Of a DNA stretch of 64,000 nt, positions 9,003 to 17,829 are shown piece by piece. Source of the stretch: Alphaproteobacteria bacterium (GTDB taxonomy: Bacteria > Myxococcota_A > UBA796 > UBA2385); assembly GCA_020632755.1 (NCBI GenBank), contig JACKEY010000017.1, positions 1 to 64,000 of the forward strand. Direction: 5' to 3'. A program made the position numbers and the translations under genes. Each line of letters starts with the position of its first letter. Positions within the stretch are counted from its first letter, which is position 1. The notes under the pieces are model-generated. The model was not told the DNA's origin, did not search any database, and saw only the letters and a program-made list of their open reading frames with translations.

Positions 9003-9173
9003 GGATAACGGCGACTTGCAGCCGTCGGCTGGAAGGTCCGGTGGCGGGTAGGGGCGGCGACGAGCCAGTCCAGCACTGGCTTCTCTCCCGCCACCATCCC
9101 TCGTTGGACTGCCAGGCTTGGTCAGGTGGGGGCTCGGGGCGTCTCGCGCCGCGGCTGAAGTCGGGCGTTATCT
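9003..9173 (+). repeat. attC7, end of cassette 7
   Basis: R'' GGATAAC is complementary to GTTATCC at 7743-7749. R' is GTTATCT at 9167-9173. The inner arms have diverged together: left GGCGACTTGCAG, right CTGAAGTCGGGC, so base pairing is largely kept. Length 171 bp. Confidence 0.92.
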
Positions 9174-9197
9174 CCTGGTACTCCTTCGTTCAGTCTG

Positions 9198-9216
9198 CTG
9201 AAGCGCAGCGTTCTCT
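9198..9216 (+). repeat. Relic right half of an attC site
   Basis: CTGAAGCGCAGCGTTCTCT is a normal L'-R' end with no matching left half. The 43 bases before it (from 9168) and the bases after it (from 9211) are near copies of each other, both containing ACTCCTTCGTTC. It looks like the scar of a lost cassette or a slipped duplication at the start of cassette 8. Confidence 0.65.
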
Positions 9217-9264
9217 CCGGCTACTCCTTCGTTCGGTCTACATGACGACAGAGCGCGTTGCGCC

Positions 9265-10182
9265 TCACTCGTGAGCGATGAATCGCTTTAGCCAGGCGGG
9301 CGCACCCTTGGTATCCAGCCCGTGGCTTCGCAGCGGCCCCAATGACCTCCGGCCACGGCACTGCAAGAGCCGCTCGGTTCCGATCGACAAGGTAGCCAAG
9401 ATGTCATCCATTCCATTGATCAGATGTGGCAGCCACTCGTCCAGCGCGCCCGCCTCTACAACCCAAGCCATACGGAAGAGTGCATCATCCCTCGCCCCGC
9501 TCCACCGGATGGGCAGCCACTGCTCCCGCTCGATGCGGACCTGTTCGGAGTCTTCGCACCAAGTGGCGCTGAACAACTCGCAATCCACAACCATCACCGG
9601 GACCACCACGGTCAACGGCCCTTTGATCAAGGCCTTGCTTTCGGCCTGTGCGCCCTCGTTGCCATTCGACGAGTTCACCCATCCTGCGGAAGACGACATG
9701 ACCCCTCGGATAGCGCCGTAGAACTGGTCTTGGTTCCCATCGAAGAATGCTTGGCGCCCCCCGAACCCCAAACGCGGCCCGAACGTAAGCATGGGCGAGT
9801 ACTGCAACACGCGATCGGTGGAGAAGCCCTCCCCATGGCAGAAGAGGGCCGCTTCGGCCGGTCGCGACGCCAGCATTGCGGCGCGGGGAAGCACTCTGTC
9901 TGCCTTCGAGGTCCTGTGGGTGAAGATGAGCCAAGGGTGCTTCCGGGACGACTTGCACTCGATGTTCGCCACGACTTGTAGCTTCAGCGCCCCATGCTTG
10001 CGCTCTCGAAGGCCGAGAACGTCGGTCTCTCGTGGCTTCCCCGACTCTGGATCGGCGACGTGCATCCCTTGAATCGTCAAGAGGCCAGCACGCTTGAGAG
10101 CCGCGGCCACCGCGAACTCAAGTGGGTACCCTTGTCGATGCAACCACTTCCCAATCTTGTCTTCGAGACTCGCCTCTCCCAT
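9265..10182 (-). CDS. Cassette 8: PD-(D/E)XK nuclease-like protein
   Basis: This 305-residue protein has an N-terminal restriction-endonuclease-like core: E22 in helix 1, D54 in RETDVLG, and E75-C-K77 in NIECKSS. That is the E...D...ExK set of metal-dependent nucleases. The C-terminal 200 residues are unrecognised. The ATG at 10182 is preceded by GGAGAGGG. The gene is alone in the cassette, opposite to attC, with no methylase. I infer a defence nuclease. The 237 bases between its start and attC8 hold no other gene and probably contain its promoter. Confidence 0.75.
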   Translation of the reverse strand: MGEASLEDKIGKWLHRQGYPLEFAVAAALKRAGLLTIQGMHVADPESGKPRETDVLGLRERKHGALKLQVVANIECKSSRKHPWLIFTHRTSKADRVLPRAAMLASRPAEAALFCHGEGFSTDRVLQYSPMLTFGPRLGFGGRQAFFDGNQDQFYGAIRGVMSSSAGWVNSSNGNEGAQAESKALIKGPLTVVVPVMVVDCELFSATWCEDSEQVRIEREQWLPIRWSGARDDALFRMAWVVEAGALDEWLPHLINGMDDILATLSIGTERLLQCRGRRSLGPLRSHGLDTKGAPAWLKRFIAHE

Positions 10183-10419
10183 GTTCCCTCTCCAAGTAGC
10201 TACCGCCGCATTGGCCTGATCGTCTGGGACAACAGCGGTCTATTCTCTTCGGCCTTGCAACGCTCTTGCCTTGGGCTGTCACGCCCCACAAGAGTTGTGC
10301 CACCAGGCGCGCCCTCGCCCACGCCCTGTTGCCGTCGCGCGACAACGCCAGAGGCGGGTTGTTGGACCTGCGAACGCGAGGAATCCTGGGTGACGGCGTG
10401 GATCCCGAAACACACGCTG

Positions 10420-10590
10420 AGATAACGAGCGCTTGCACCTGTCGGCTGGAAGGGGTGGTGCCGGGTAGCCGCGTCGACGCCTGGTTGTGGTCCATGCACT
10501 CTTCCCGCGTCCGACCCGCGTTCGCGGTCCAGACCTGGTCAGGTGGCGGGTAGCGGCGTCTCGCGCCGCAGGTGAAGCGCAGCGTTCCGC
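10420..10590 (+). repeat. attC8, end of cassette 8
   Basis: R'' AGATAAC, preceded by G (GAGATAAC), pairs with GTTATCTC at 9167-9174 rather than with the relic GTTCTCT at 9210, which fixes the cassette 8 start at 9168. R' is GTTCCGC at 10584-10590. Length 171 bp. Confidence 0.94.
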
Positions 10591-10714
10591 GCGCGCGAGC
10601 AGCGAAGGGGGCAGGGCGGACGGCTGCTGTTGTCGGACCATCCCCGGCCGCGAAGCCCGCCAGTGTCGTCGTCCCCGTGCCGGCCGGCCACCCGTTCCGT
10701 ACTGTCGATCGCGT

Positions 10715-10945
10715 TCAGGACGCCCGGCTACTGAGCAGCGCTCGCAGGTCTGCTTCCGCGTCGTCGTCAGGAACACGGTTGGTCAACTCCTCGTACTTCG
10801 CCTGCTGCGCCGCGATGTCCGCGGCCGTGCTGACCTGTGCCAGTGCGTAGACCAGGTACTGGTTCATGGAGACGCCCTCGGCTTCTGCCTGGGCGGCGAG
10901 CTGCTTGTGCAGGGAATCGGGCAGTCGAAGGGTGACGCGGGCCAT
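10715..10945 (-). CDS. Cassette 9: ribbon-helix-helix antitoxin
   Basis: This 76-residue protein begins ARVTLRLPDSLHKQL and continues AEAEGVSMNQYLVYALA, a standard Arc/CopG/HicB-type ribbon-helix-helix domain (residues 1-45). The remaining 30 residues are acidic and probably wrap the toxin. Its start is three bases after the PIN-toxin stop. It should neutralise the PIN RNase and, as a dimer, repress the operon at the palindrome at 11357-11373. Confidence 0.85.
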   Translation of the reverse strand: MARVTLRLPDSLHKQLAAQAEAEGVSMNQYLVYALAQVSTAADIAAQQAKYEELTNRVPDDDAEADLRALLSSRAS

Positions 10946-10948
10946 GGG

Positions 10949-11356
10949 CTACCTCTTGAGCTCGTGGATGAACTGGTCTGGTGTCCAGACATCGAGTCCG
11001 AGCACCTCCTCGCCGACCTTCAGGTCCTTGAGGTTGCGGGTGACGACCACTGCTCTGGCGTTGAAGGCGCACTCGAGCACGAAGTCGTCGTCTGGGTCTG
11101 GGGAAACGGGGCGGACGCGTCGGTAGATGGGCACCCACTCTGCTCTCTTGAGCAGGGCTTGCAGGGCGCCGGCAGCCCTCTCTCGCTTTCCCGGCCCGAG
11201 CTTCCCGGTGAGCACCTCCTCGTACTCAAGCGCCAGGGTGGTCGACACGCACGGGACGAACCCCCTGGCGACCCAGGCATCGACTACGGCACTGCAGGTT
11301 CCGACCTTGGTCAGGCCCTCGAAGAGGACGTTGGTGTCGATGACTGCGCGAAGCAT
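10949..11356 (-). CDS. Cassette 9: PIN-domain toxin
   Basis: This 135-residue PIN-domain protein starts LRAVIDTNVLFEGL (catalytic D7) and has E44, D89-D91 and a late D111 in VVTRNLKDLK, the acidic residues that bind metal in PIN ribonucleases. It belongs to the group annotated as putative toxin components of PIN-family toxin-antitoxin systems. The toxin is the first gene, followed by the RHH antitoxin. The ATG at 11356 is chosen because the -10 element ends six bases before it; an in-frame ATG at 11377 would lie inside the promoter. The operon is opposite to the attC direction, so it uses its own promoter. Confidence 0.87.
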   Translation of the reverse strand: MLRAVIDTNVLFEGLTKVGTCSAVVDAWVARGFVPCVSTTLALEYEEVLTGKLGPGKRERAAGALQALLKRAEWVPIYRRVRPVSPDPDDDFVLECAFNARAVVVTRNLKDLKVGEEVLGLDVWTPDQFIHELKR

Positions 11357-11390
11357 GGTGCCAGTATGGCACCGCATGTGGTGTCGTCAA
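11357..11390 (-). promoter_or_regulatory. Promoter and operator of the PIN/RHH operon
   Basis: On the minus strand TTGACG (11385-11390) and CATACT (11363-11368) are spaced by 16 bases. The -10 sits inside a perfect inverted repeat, GGTGCC-ATACT-GGCACC (11357-11373). The ATG follows the -10 by six bases, so the transcript should be leaderless. RHH binding here would block RNA polymerase directly. Confidence 0.72.
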
Positions 11391-11535
11391 GGCGTCGCGT
11401 GGGGCAGCGGGGCGGTTCCTGCCCGGTGCATTCATGGGCAGCCCATTCTGCACCGTTGCCCGGGGGCCGCCGAGACCTGGCCGGTGCGAACACCGCTGCC
11501 ACGCCTTCGTGCGGTCCGCGAAGCCGCTCACCTTC

Positions 11536-11590
11536 GACTGACGGACCGTATTCACCCTCGCTGCGCTCGGGCGAATCACGGTCATCAGTC
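11536..11590 (+). repeat. Cassette palindrome copy b
   Basis: GACTGACGGACCGTATTC and GAATCACGGTCATCAGTC form a long stem around CACCCTCGCTGCGCTCGGGC. It is nearly identical to copy a. Here it lies behind the promoter of a leftward operon, so it cannot be that operon's terminator. No gene is seen in the remaining parts of 11391-11819. Confidence 0.6.
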
Positions 11591-11819
11591 TCCGGCTCGC
11601 TCCCACGGCTCCCGCGGCCCCCTCGTGGCGTTTCCCAGCATCTGGAACCCCTCGCGGTAGTGCGGCCGGCCGTTGTGCTTGGCCGGGGGTTGGTGTCGCC
11701 GTCCTCTCCCGTGCGAAACCGAGCCTGCTCCTAGGCGCGGCGCTCTTGGCCACTTCAGCCAGGCAATGCCTGCATCCTCGGGACACTATGGCTCCGCTCC
11801 CCGGGGCGTCGGGGGCGGT

Positions 11820-11991
11820 GCGGAACGAGCACTTGCAGCAGGCCGCTGGAAGGTTCGGTGGCAGGTACGCGCGGCAGCCACTTGGTGCCGGGGGAAGACT
11901 TCTCCCGCGACAACCCATGGCCTTGCCCGCCGGTCGCGTTCAGGTGGGGGCTCGGAGCGTCTCGCGCGGCAGCTGAAGTGCAGCGTTCGAC
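11820..11991 (+). repeat. attC9, end of cassette 9
   Basis: R'' GCGGAAC is complementary to GTTCCGC at 10584-10590. R' is GTTCGAC at 11985-11991. Length 172 bp. Confidence 0.95.
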
Positions 11992-12091
11992 AGGGCCCGA
12001 AGTCCGAACCCGCCAACAGCGACTCAACTCCTCCCGCAGCGTGCGGGGCATTCTTGCGGTAGAACCATCCTTCGCTTTCGAGGTCCCAATC

Positions 12092-13273
12092 ATGAATGGT
12101 CTCTGCCTTCGGTGTCGCAACGCGGACGCTGCATCGTCTGAGCACGTAGTCTTGAATGTGTTTGGTGGCCGCAGGGTAGTCACGGGCATCTGGTGCCGAA
12201 CCTGCAATGCGCACTTTGGTTCGACCATCGATCGAGCCGTGTTTGACGAGTTTCACGCGCTTCTTGCGGTCACAAGATGCCGCCGCGGTGACGGTCATCC
12301 GGTGCCTCCCTACCGCGGTGCGCGCACTGCCGATGGTCATCAGGTTGTGCTGCGCGCCGATCGTGGGGCAGAAGTACAGGACCGGCCGGCTGTCGTGGCG
12401 CCCGTACCCATCGATCCGTTCGCGACCGCCGACCTGGCGATTCATGCTCGAGACCCTGAGCACGCCGCCGTCCTCCTTCACGGTCAGACCCAACGCATTG
12501 GTAGGGCTCTCGCAGAAGTCTCGGTTGAGGTTGGCCAACAATCTCAGTTTGATCCAGTGCCTGTCGATCTTCGGTTCAAATTTGGTTCCCCGAAATCGCA
12601 CCTTGGCGTGCTGAAGATGGGCCTCGTAAGTTTGCAGGCGCACGCCAAGTACATGGGGACTTCGTGGGAGATTCCATCCCAGCTAGTCGCGGTTCTCGAT
12701 TCGAGCCTTGCGCCCAGTGAGCACCACCGAATCGACCTGCGGTCGGCTCGCTTGCTTCGCTCAGTTGGTCCGGTTGTCGCCAACGCGCACAAGCTGTTGG
12801 TCTGGAACGATCCCGACGATGGAACGCTGCAAATCGCATTCGTGGCGTTTGGCCTGATTCCCATTCGTGCTGCCTATCCGCGATCCGGTCCACCTCTTGA
12901 TGTTGTGTTGGTCGACACGGTTGACCCGTACTACCGCACGCATCACTACACAGCCGTTCATCGCGCTCTCCGCCTTCCGCCGCTGCGAACCGTCACGGTG
13001 GGGGATGCAGTGCATCGCCGAACCAGAAGAGCCCTCTTCGAACTCATTGCCGAGCGCGAGCAATTGGGCACTCTTCACGAAGCAGCACAAACCGCTCTCG
13101 ACTTGCTTCGGTACTACGGGCACTCGGTTCCTAGCCCAGCGTCAGCGTTTGTCGTTGCGAGTGTCGTTGCGGAGAGGGTGATGTCCCCGAACACCTCAGC
13201 AGCACGGCTGATGCGCATGCAACTGCCCCTGGTCTGGGCCGCGCTGCAGCGGCTGCAGCGCGACGATCAGTAG
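12092..13273 (+). CDS. Cassette 10: HNH-endonuclease-like protein
   Basis: This 393-residue protein starts with a zinc-finger HNH motif of the HNH_5 kind: C5-L-R-C8, then S-E17-H18, an FGGRR turn, and C35-R-T-C38-N39. The Cys pairs should hold zinc and the E-H / C-N elements form the beta-beta-alpha metal nuclease core. The C-terminal 350 residues are unrecognised. The ATG at 12092 has GAGG about nine bases upstream. An IS630 element lies just downstream of the stop, inside the same cassette. Confidence 0.77.
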   Translation: MNGLCLRCRNADAASSEHVVLNVFGGRRVVTGIWCRTCNAHFGSTIDRAVFDEFHALLAVTRCRRGDGHPVPPYRGARTADGHQVVLRADRGAEVQDRPAVVAPVPIDPFATADLAIHARDPEHAAVLLHGQTQRIGRALAEVSVEVGQQSQFDPVPVDLRFKFGSPKSHLGVLKMGLVSLQAHAKYMGTSWEIPSQLVAVLDSSLAPSEHHRIDLRSARLLRSVGPVVANAHKLLVWNDPDDGTLQIAFVAFGLIPIRAAYPRSGPPLDVVLVDTVDPYYRTHHYTAVHRALRLPPLRTVTVGDAVHRRTRRALFELIAEREQLGTLHEAAQTALDLLRYYGHSVPSPASAFVVASVVAERVMSPNTSAARLMRMQLPLVWAALQRLQRDDQ

Positions 13274-13335
13274 AGTGCCGCTGGTGCGGCATCGCGTGGT
13301 TCTCAACTGTTGTGCGGACCAACTGACAGCAGCGC

Positions 13336-14297
13336 TCACCACGATTGAGCCTGGTAGCCGCAAGCGTTGAAGTACGACCGTGCATCTGCAGACGTGACAG
13401 CCCTCGCGGCATCGTCGAAGGCATCGTCAATGTCCTGGTGCGTTCGAGGCTTCGCCGCTCTCATGGCCTGCTTGACCTTGGACCATGCAAGTTCGATGGG
13501 ACTGAAGTCGGGGGAGTAGGGCGGGAGGAACTTGAGTGTGGCGCCGCGGGCTTCGATGAGCTCGCGCGCCCGCTGCACCTTGTGGGCTCCGAGGTTGTCG
13601 AGCACGACGATGTCGCCCGGACGAAGGAGCGGCGCGAGGAAGTGCTCCACGTACGCCACGAACACCGGCCCGCTGGTGCCACCGAGGACGGTCATGAGCG
13701 CTTCCATTCCTCGGACGGTGAGCGCTGCGAGCATTGTCGTCACCGCACCTCGGTTGCGCGGCACGGCGTCGGGTGCGCGCTGGCCACGGGGAGACCGCGC
13801 GTAGGTCGGCGTCATGGCGACGTGGCTGCCTGCCTCGTCGAGGACCCAGAGCTGCTCCGCATCGACGCCGGTCAGCCACTCCTCGAACGCTGCGCGCTCT
13901 GCAACGACGGCGGCTCGGTCGCGTTCTTGAGCTCGGAGCGACTTTTTTTTCGGGTGTAGCCGCGCTTCCGGACCAGACGACCGACGGTCTGCCGGCTGCA
14001 GGCCAGCTCGGGATGCTCCTCGGCCCAACGATCGGCCAGGCGCTCAAGCGTCAGATCCGGCTCCGCCTCGAGCATGGCGATCAACTCGTCCACCGCAGCC
14101 TCGTTCAGCCGGCTGTCGTAGCCCCCGGTGGCCGGCTTGGGCTCAACGCCGCCGGACTCACGATGGAGTCGCAAGATCCGGCTGACGCTCGCCCGGCCGA
14201 CGCCGAGAGCTTCGGCGATGTACTCGTAGGTGCCCCCGTACTTCTGTCGGTACAGCACCACGCGTTCGCGAATGTCGTTCGAGAGGGGAGCAGGCAT
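13336..14297 (-). CDS. IS630-family transposase, -1 frameshift at A8
   Basis: Two overlapping frames make one IS630 transposase of about 320 residues. Frame 1 (ATG at 14297) has an N-terminal HTH (GTYEYIAEALGVGRASVSRI) and ends in KRGYTRKK. Frame 2 continues KKSLRAQERDR and carries the DDE core: D in LWVLDEAG, D in VVLDNLGAHK, and E in SPIELAWSKVK. The frames join at eight A residues on the minus strand (13943-13950), where a -1 slip restores a standard sequence. Programmed slippage is known in this family; a plain indel is the alternative. I could not identify the terminal inverted repeats. The element is inserted in cassette 10 and faces the HNH gene. Confidence 0.85.
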
Positions 14298-14486
14298 CGG
14301 GACCTCCACCCCCACTTGATCACGTACGGGCCGACGATGGAATCCGGGGCGGAAAACCGATCTTCCACCCCCCCGAATCGCTTTCGGCAGCCACAGCGTC
14401 AGGCCACGGAGCAAGGCGCGCTGAACGGATCGACCGTGGCGGGCCCCGCTGTGACTGCGACGAAAACGTCGTCGCCCCCCAACCGA

Positions 14487-14658
14487 GTCGAACGGCGACT
14501 TGCAGCCGGCCGCTGGAAGGTCCGGTGGCGGGTATTCGCGGCAGCCACCTCGTGCCGGGGGAAGACTTCTCCCGCGACAACCCATGGCTTTGCCCGCCGG
14601 TCGCGTTCAGGTGGGGGCTCGAAGCGTCTCGCGCGGCGGCTGAAGTGCAGCGTTCTGC
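14487..14658 (+). repeat. attC10, end of cassette 10
   Basis: R'' GTCGAAC is complementary to GTTCGAC at 11985-11991, although an IS now lies between the ends. R' is GTTCTGC at 14652-14658. Length 172 bp. Confidence 0.95.
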
Positions 14659-14888
14659 ACCCCAGTGCCTGTCACTTCGACCGGCAGGCGACGGGGCTGC
14701 GCTCCCAATTGCTTGGCAACGATCTTCCAGGCGGCACACCCTCACGGCCTGGACGACGAGCCACGCGGTGAAGAGCTTTCCGTCCAACCAGCAGCGAGGC
14801 ATCGCCCCTGCAAGCCGACCAATCCAGCAAGGCCTGGCCCGCTCGGGTCCCGCGGCAAGAGCTGCCCGGCGCAGTTCGCCACGCAGCT

Positions 14889-15410
14889 CTACCAGCCGTC
14901 GTCGCCTTCCAGAACACTTCCGACTGCGGCCACAACTGAACCTTCGCGGATCTTCACCGTGAAGGTCCTCGCCACACACTCAAAAGTCGAGTCGTGGAAT
15001 GCCAGGACGATGTGCCGGTAGTCCTCGTAGTGCTCAGGTCGATGGTACGGGTGAACTGCGTTCATCTGCTCGAGCGTCCGGATCCAAGACGACTCGTGTA
15101 CTTCGAACGCGCGATATGGACGCAGCCCTTTGGAGAATAGTGGGTGACCTTCGAACGCCTCGTCGTTCGGCTGCCCGAACCTGTGCTCGATGCAGCCGTG
15201 GAACACGAAGATGGCGACAGGCTCATGCGCATCGCTAGCGCTGAGTACACGGACCCGGCTGCCGTCCCACCCGTCGGGAACCGCTCCCAGGTAGCAGGCG
15301 ACAGCGACTCTTCCCTCACTGCAGAGCACCATCGGGCACGGAGCTCCTACGCTCCATTGCGGCACGTTTTCCAGTAGTTCAACCCGATCCGTGTCTTCCA
15401 CCGAGTACAT
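14889..15410 (-). CDS. Cassette 11: hypothetical protein
   Basis: This 173-residue soluble protein has a His-rich middle (MNAVHPYHRPEHYEDYRHIV) followed by LAFHDSTFECVA. I have an impression of having seen this pattern in uncharacterised proteins but cannot name a family. The ATG at 15410 is chosen because a purine-rich GGGGGAGGG precedes it; the frame is open to 15467. Clustered His, Asp and Cys could bind metal, but that is speculation. The gene is opposite to attC and occupies less than half of the cassette. Confidence 0.65.
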   Translation of the reverse strand: MYSVEDTDRVELLENVPQWSVGAPCPMVLCSEGRVAVACYLGAVPDGWDGSRVRVLSASDAHEPVAIFVFHGCIEHRFGQPNDEAFEGHPLFSKGLRPYRAFEVHESSWIRTLEQMNAVHPYHRPEHYEDYRHIVLAFHDSTFECVARTFTVKIREGSVVAAVGSVLEGDDGW

Positions 15411-15887
15411 GCCCTCCCCCTGCGATTGAGTGTGCTGCCGCGCGAGGGCGTAACCAACTCCCGTCATCGCAAGTTGCTGCCGGCCCCAGCCTCAACTCTG
15501 GTTGTCCCCTCGTCGCCGGGCGCATCCGACGTCGGGCCGCAGGCTTCCGGCTTGTACAACCACTCTTCACCCGGGGACGCACACCGACCAGCCCCCATCC
15601 GCCTGCCGGCCGGGCTCAAGTCCTTCTTGAGGGTTTCCATTGCCCAAGGCATCGCGCTGCTTCGGGCGCCGGTGGTGGCACGTACTTGAAGACGTGCGAA
15701 GTCCCCGACTGGTTTTCCCGCCGGTCCAGGCCGCTTGCGCCCGGAAGATTCGCCATGCACAGCCCGTCGTTCTCCGCCAGCGACTGCACCGTAGTACCGC
15801 ACAGACGCGCGTCGTCGGTAGGCTCCTTGACGTTCCAGCCTCCCAGGGGATGTCGGGCACCAAGGTCCCCGTGGTGGCTACCTTCCT
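15411..15887. other. Long non-coding half of cassette 11
   Basis: No credible gene is seen. Short leftward frames (for example 15464-15802) have no ribosome binding site, and neighbouring frames each look protein-like for only a stretch. This could be a decayed gene, but the evidence is weak. The right part should contain the promoter of the leftward gene. Confidence 0.4.
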
Positions 15888-16059
15888 GCAGAACGAGCGC
15901 TTGCAGCAGGCCGCTGGAAGGTTCGGTGGCGGGTAGTCGCGGCAGCCACCTGGTGCCGGGGGAAGCCTTCTCCCGCGACAACCCATGGCTTTGCCCGCCG
16001 GTCCCGTTCAGGTGGGGGCTCGGAACGTCTCGCGCGGCAGCTGAAGTGCAGCGTTACCC
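15888..16059 (+). repeat. attC11, end of cassette 11
   Basis: R'' GCAGAAC is complementary to GTTCTGC at 14652-14658, and CTGCAGAAC extends the match. R' is GTTACCC at 16053-16059. Length 172 bp. Confidence 0.95.
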
Positions 16060-16144
16060 AATCTGTTGCCGCGACTCAGGGATCTTCCGCATGACGCAGC
16101 ACTTGGTCTATCAAGCAGCGCGCTCGGCCAACCGCAAGGCACGC

Positions 16145-17491
16145 TCACCTCGGGTCACTGCTTGGCGCTCCTTCAGTCTCGTCTTCCGCGAGCGCCAACT
16201 CGACGTCGAGGCTGCGTGGGTCGGTGACGGGCACTACTCGTTGGCCCAACCCCTTGGAGAAGATCTCGGCCGCGCGACCGATGCTCCCGACTCGTCGCGC
16301 TCGTTCAGCTGCGTCCGCGACTTCGCCCTGAGCAACAAGCTTCACATAGCAGCCGGACCTCTCGAACACGATGACCGCGCTTCCGTCGGAGCGCCTGTGC
16401 GTTGCTACGAGGACCCATCGGTCCGACAGAGACCGTACGACCACGGCTTCGCGGGCAGCGGGCTGCTTCCAGTTCAGAATGTCCGGGAGATCCACCTCAG
16501 TCGAAGCAGCGCCCCACGCCGTTGCGTGCCGTGTAGCGCCCAGCGCTTCGGCGAGCTTGGCAAGGTCGCCTTCAGTCTTCACCCGTTCCGCGTGGCTCTC
16601 GACAACCTGCGCGGCAGCCACAAGGCAGCTCGCTGCCAATAGATGACCGGCGTTGCAGATGGTCATCCGATGTACTTCCTTTCCTTCATGGACGAACTGA
16701 TTCCTGGCACGGTTGACCAGCTCAAACAACTCCACGCCGGACTCACCACAGAGCCCCAACACTCGCGATTCAATCTTTTCTGACTTGCTTGCGTTCAGCA
16801 AGCTCTCAAGGCACATGTGTGCCAGCACTACCTGCACGGAGCGTTCTTCCGAATGCAGCGCATACGGAAAGTGTCGTAGTGCCAGGCCGATTGCCTTCTG
16901 CGCGCCTCGTCGTTGCGCTGGGTGTAGCGCTCGACGCAGGGGATGGACGCCGTGTCGCGTACTCCACTCGTCCAGCGTCGAAGCGTCCACGGTCAATGCC
17001 GAGGTCCGGACCGTGTGGGTACGATGTCCTGACATCACAAGTTGGCAGCCATCGATTACAGCCCGGTACCACTGATCCTCGACGAGGATGTGGTGGACCA
17101 GCGCTGGCGCCAAGTGCGGAACTTCGCTCAGCGCGAGGATCGCCAGCAGGCCAGCGGCTTCGTCGGCCCGGCCGCGGGTGGCGGCCCAGGCGGTGTGCCC
17201 GTCCGGCCCATAGAACGCGAGCGGGTTCCGGCGCGAGTTCGCCACGTCGCCGTATCGAACATCGCCATTACAGCGGACCGCAACGTAGCTATCGACACGA
17301 TCTTCTCTACGCCCAGCGAGCGCGAGTTGCTCCGTGGCCTCCCGTTCAGCCCGCCCACGTAGGCCCGCGAGCGCTTGCCGTTTGACGCGACTCTTGGACC
17401 AGAGCTGCACGTCTTCAAACACCTCGACTACTTCGACCTCGGGCTGCACCCCAAGTAGCGGGAACAAGACCCAGTTTCCCTCGCAGTCCAT
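16145..17491 (-). CDS. Cassette 12: ApeA-like HEPN protein
   Basis: This 448-residue protein has a helical domain at about residues 195-300 containing HMCLESLLNASKSEKIESRV and then R263-N-Q-F-V-H268. R-x4-H is the HEPN catalytic motif, and the surrounding sequence resembles HEPN domains of ApeA-type antiphage proteins. The N-terminal 190 residues probably sense the trigger, and a 140-residue tail is unrecognised. The ATG at 17491 is preceded by GGAGGG at five bases; the frame upstream runs into attC12. The gene is alone and opposite to attC. An RNA-cleaving abortive-infection protein is my inference. Confidence 0.72.
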   Translation of the reverse strand: MDCEGNWVLFPLLGVQPEVEVVEVFEDVQLWSKSRVKRQALAGLRGRAEREATEQLALAGRREDRVDSYVAVRCNGDVRYGDVANSRRNPLAFYGPDGHTAWAATRGRADEAAGLLAILALSEVPHLAPALVHHILVEDQWYRAVIDGCQLVMSGHRTHTVRTSALTVDASTLDEWSTRHGVHPLRRALHPAQRRGAQKAIGLALRHFPYALHSEERSVQVVLAHMCLESLLNASKSEKIESRVLGLCGESGVELFELVNRARNQFVHEGKEVHRMTICNAGHLLAASCLVAAAQVVESHAERVKTEGDLAKLAEALGATRHATAWGAASTEVDLPDILNWKQPAAREAVVVRSLSDRWVLVATHRRSDGSAVIVFERSGCYVKLVAQGEVADAAERARRVGSIGRAAEIFSKGLGQRVVPVTDPRSLDVELALAEDETEGAPSSDPR

Positions 17492-17540
17492 GGAACCCTC
17501 CATCACTCGCTGTTCGGCGTCGCTGTGTAGCCCGACTCCT

Positions 17541-17712
17541 GGGTAACGGGCACTTGCAGCAGGCCGCTGGAAGGTCCGGTCGCGGGTAGGCGCGGCAGCC
17601 GCCTGGTGCCGGGGGAAGACTTCTCCCGCGACAACCCATGGCTTTGCCCGCCGGTCCCGTTCAGGTGGGGGTTCGAAGCGTCTCGCGCGGCAGCTGAAGT
17701 GCAGCGTTAGCT
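17541..17712 (+). repeat. attC12, end of cassette 12
   Basis: R'' GGGTAAC is complementary to GTTACCC at 16053-16059. R' is GTTAGCT at 17706-17712. Length 172 bp. Confidence 0.95.
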
Positions 17713-17829
17713 CCAGTGAATCCTCGTGATCTGGACTCCCTATCGGCTCTCTCCAGCAAGTAGCGCAGCCCACTCAAGCCGCGGCGTTTCCACATCTGGT
17801 AGAATCCTGGTCCCACAACAGGAGTATCA

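Noticed and set aside
15464..15981. Leftward frames in the second half of cassette 11
   Set aside because: Different parts look protein-like in different frames and no ribosome binding site is present; a decayed gene is possible but cannot be supported.
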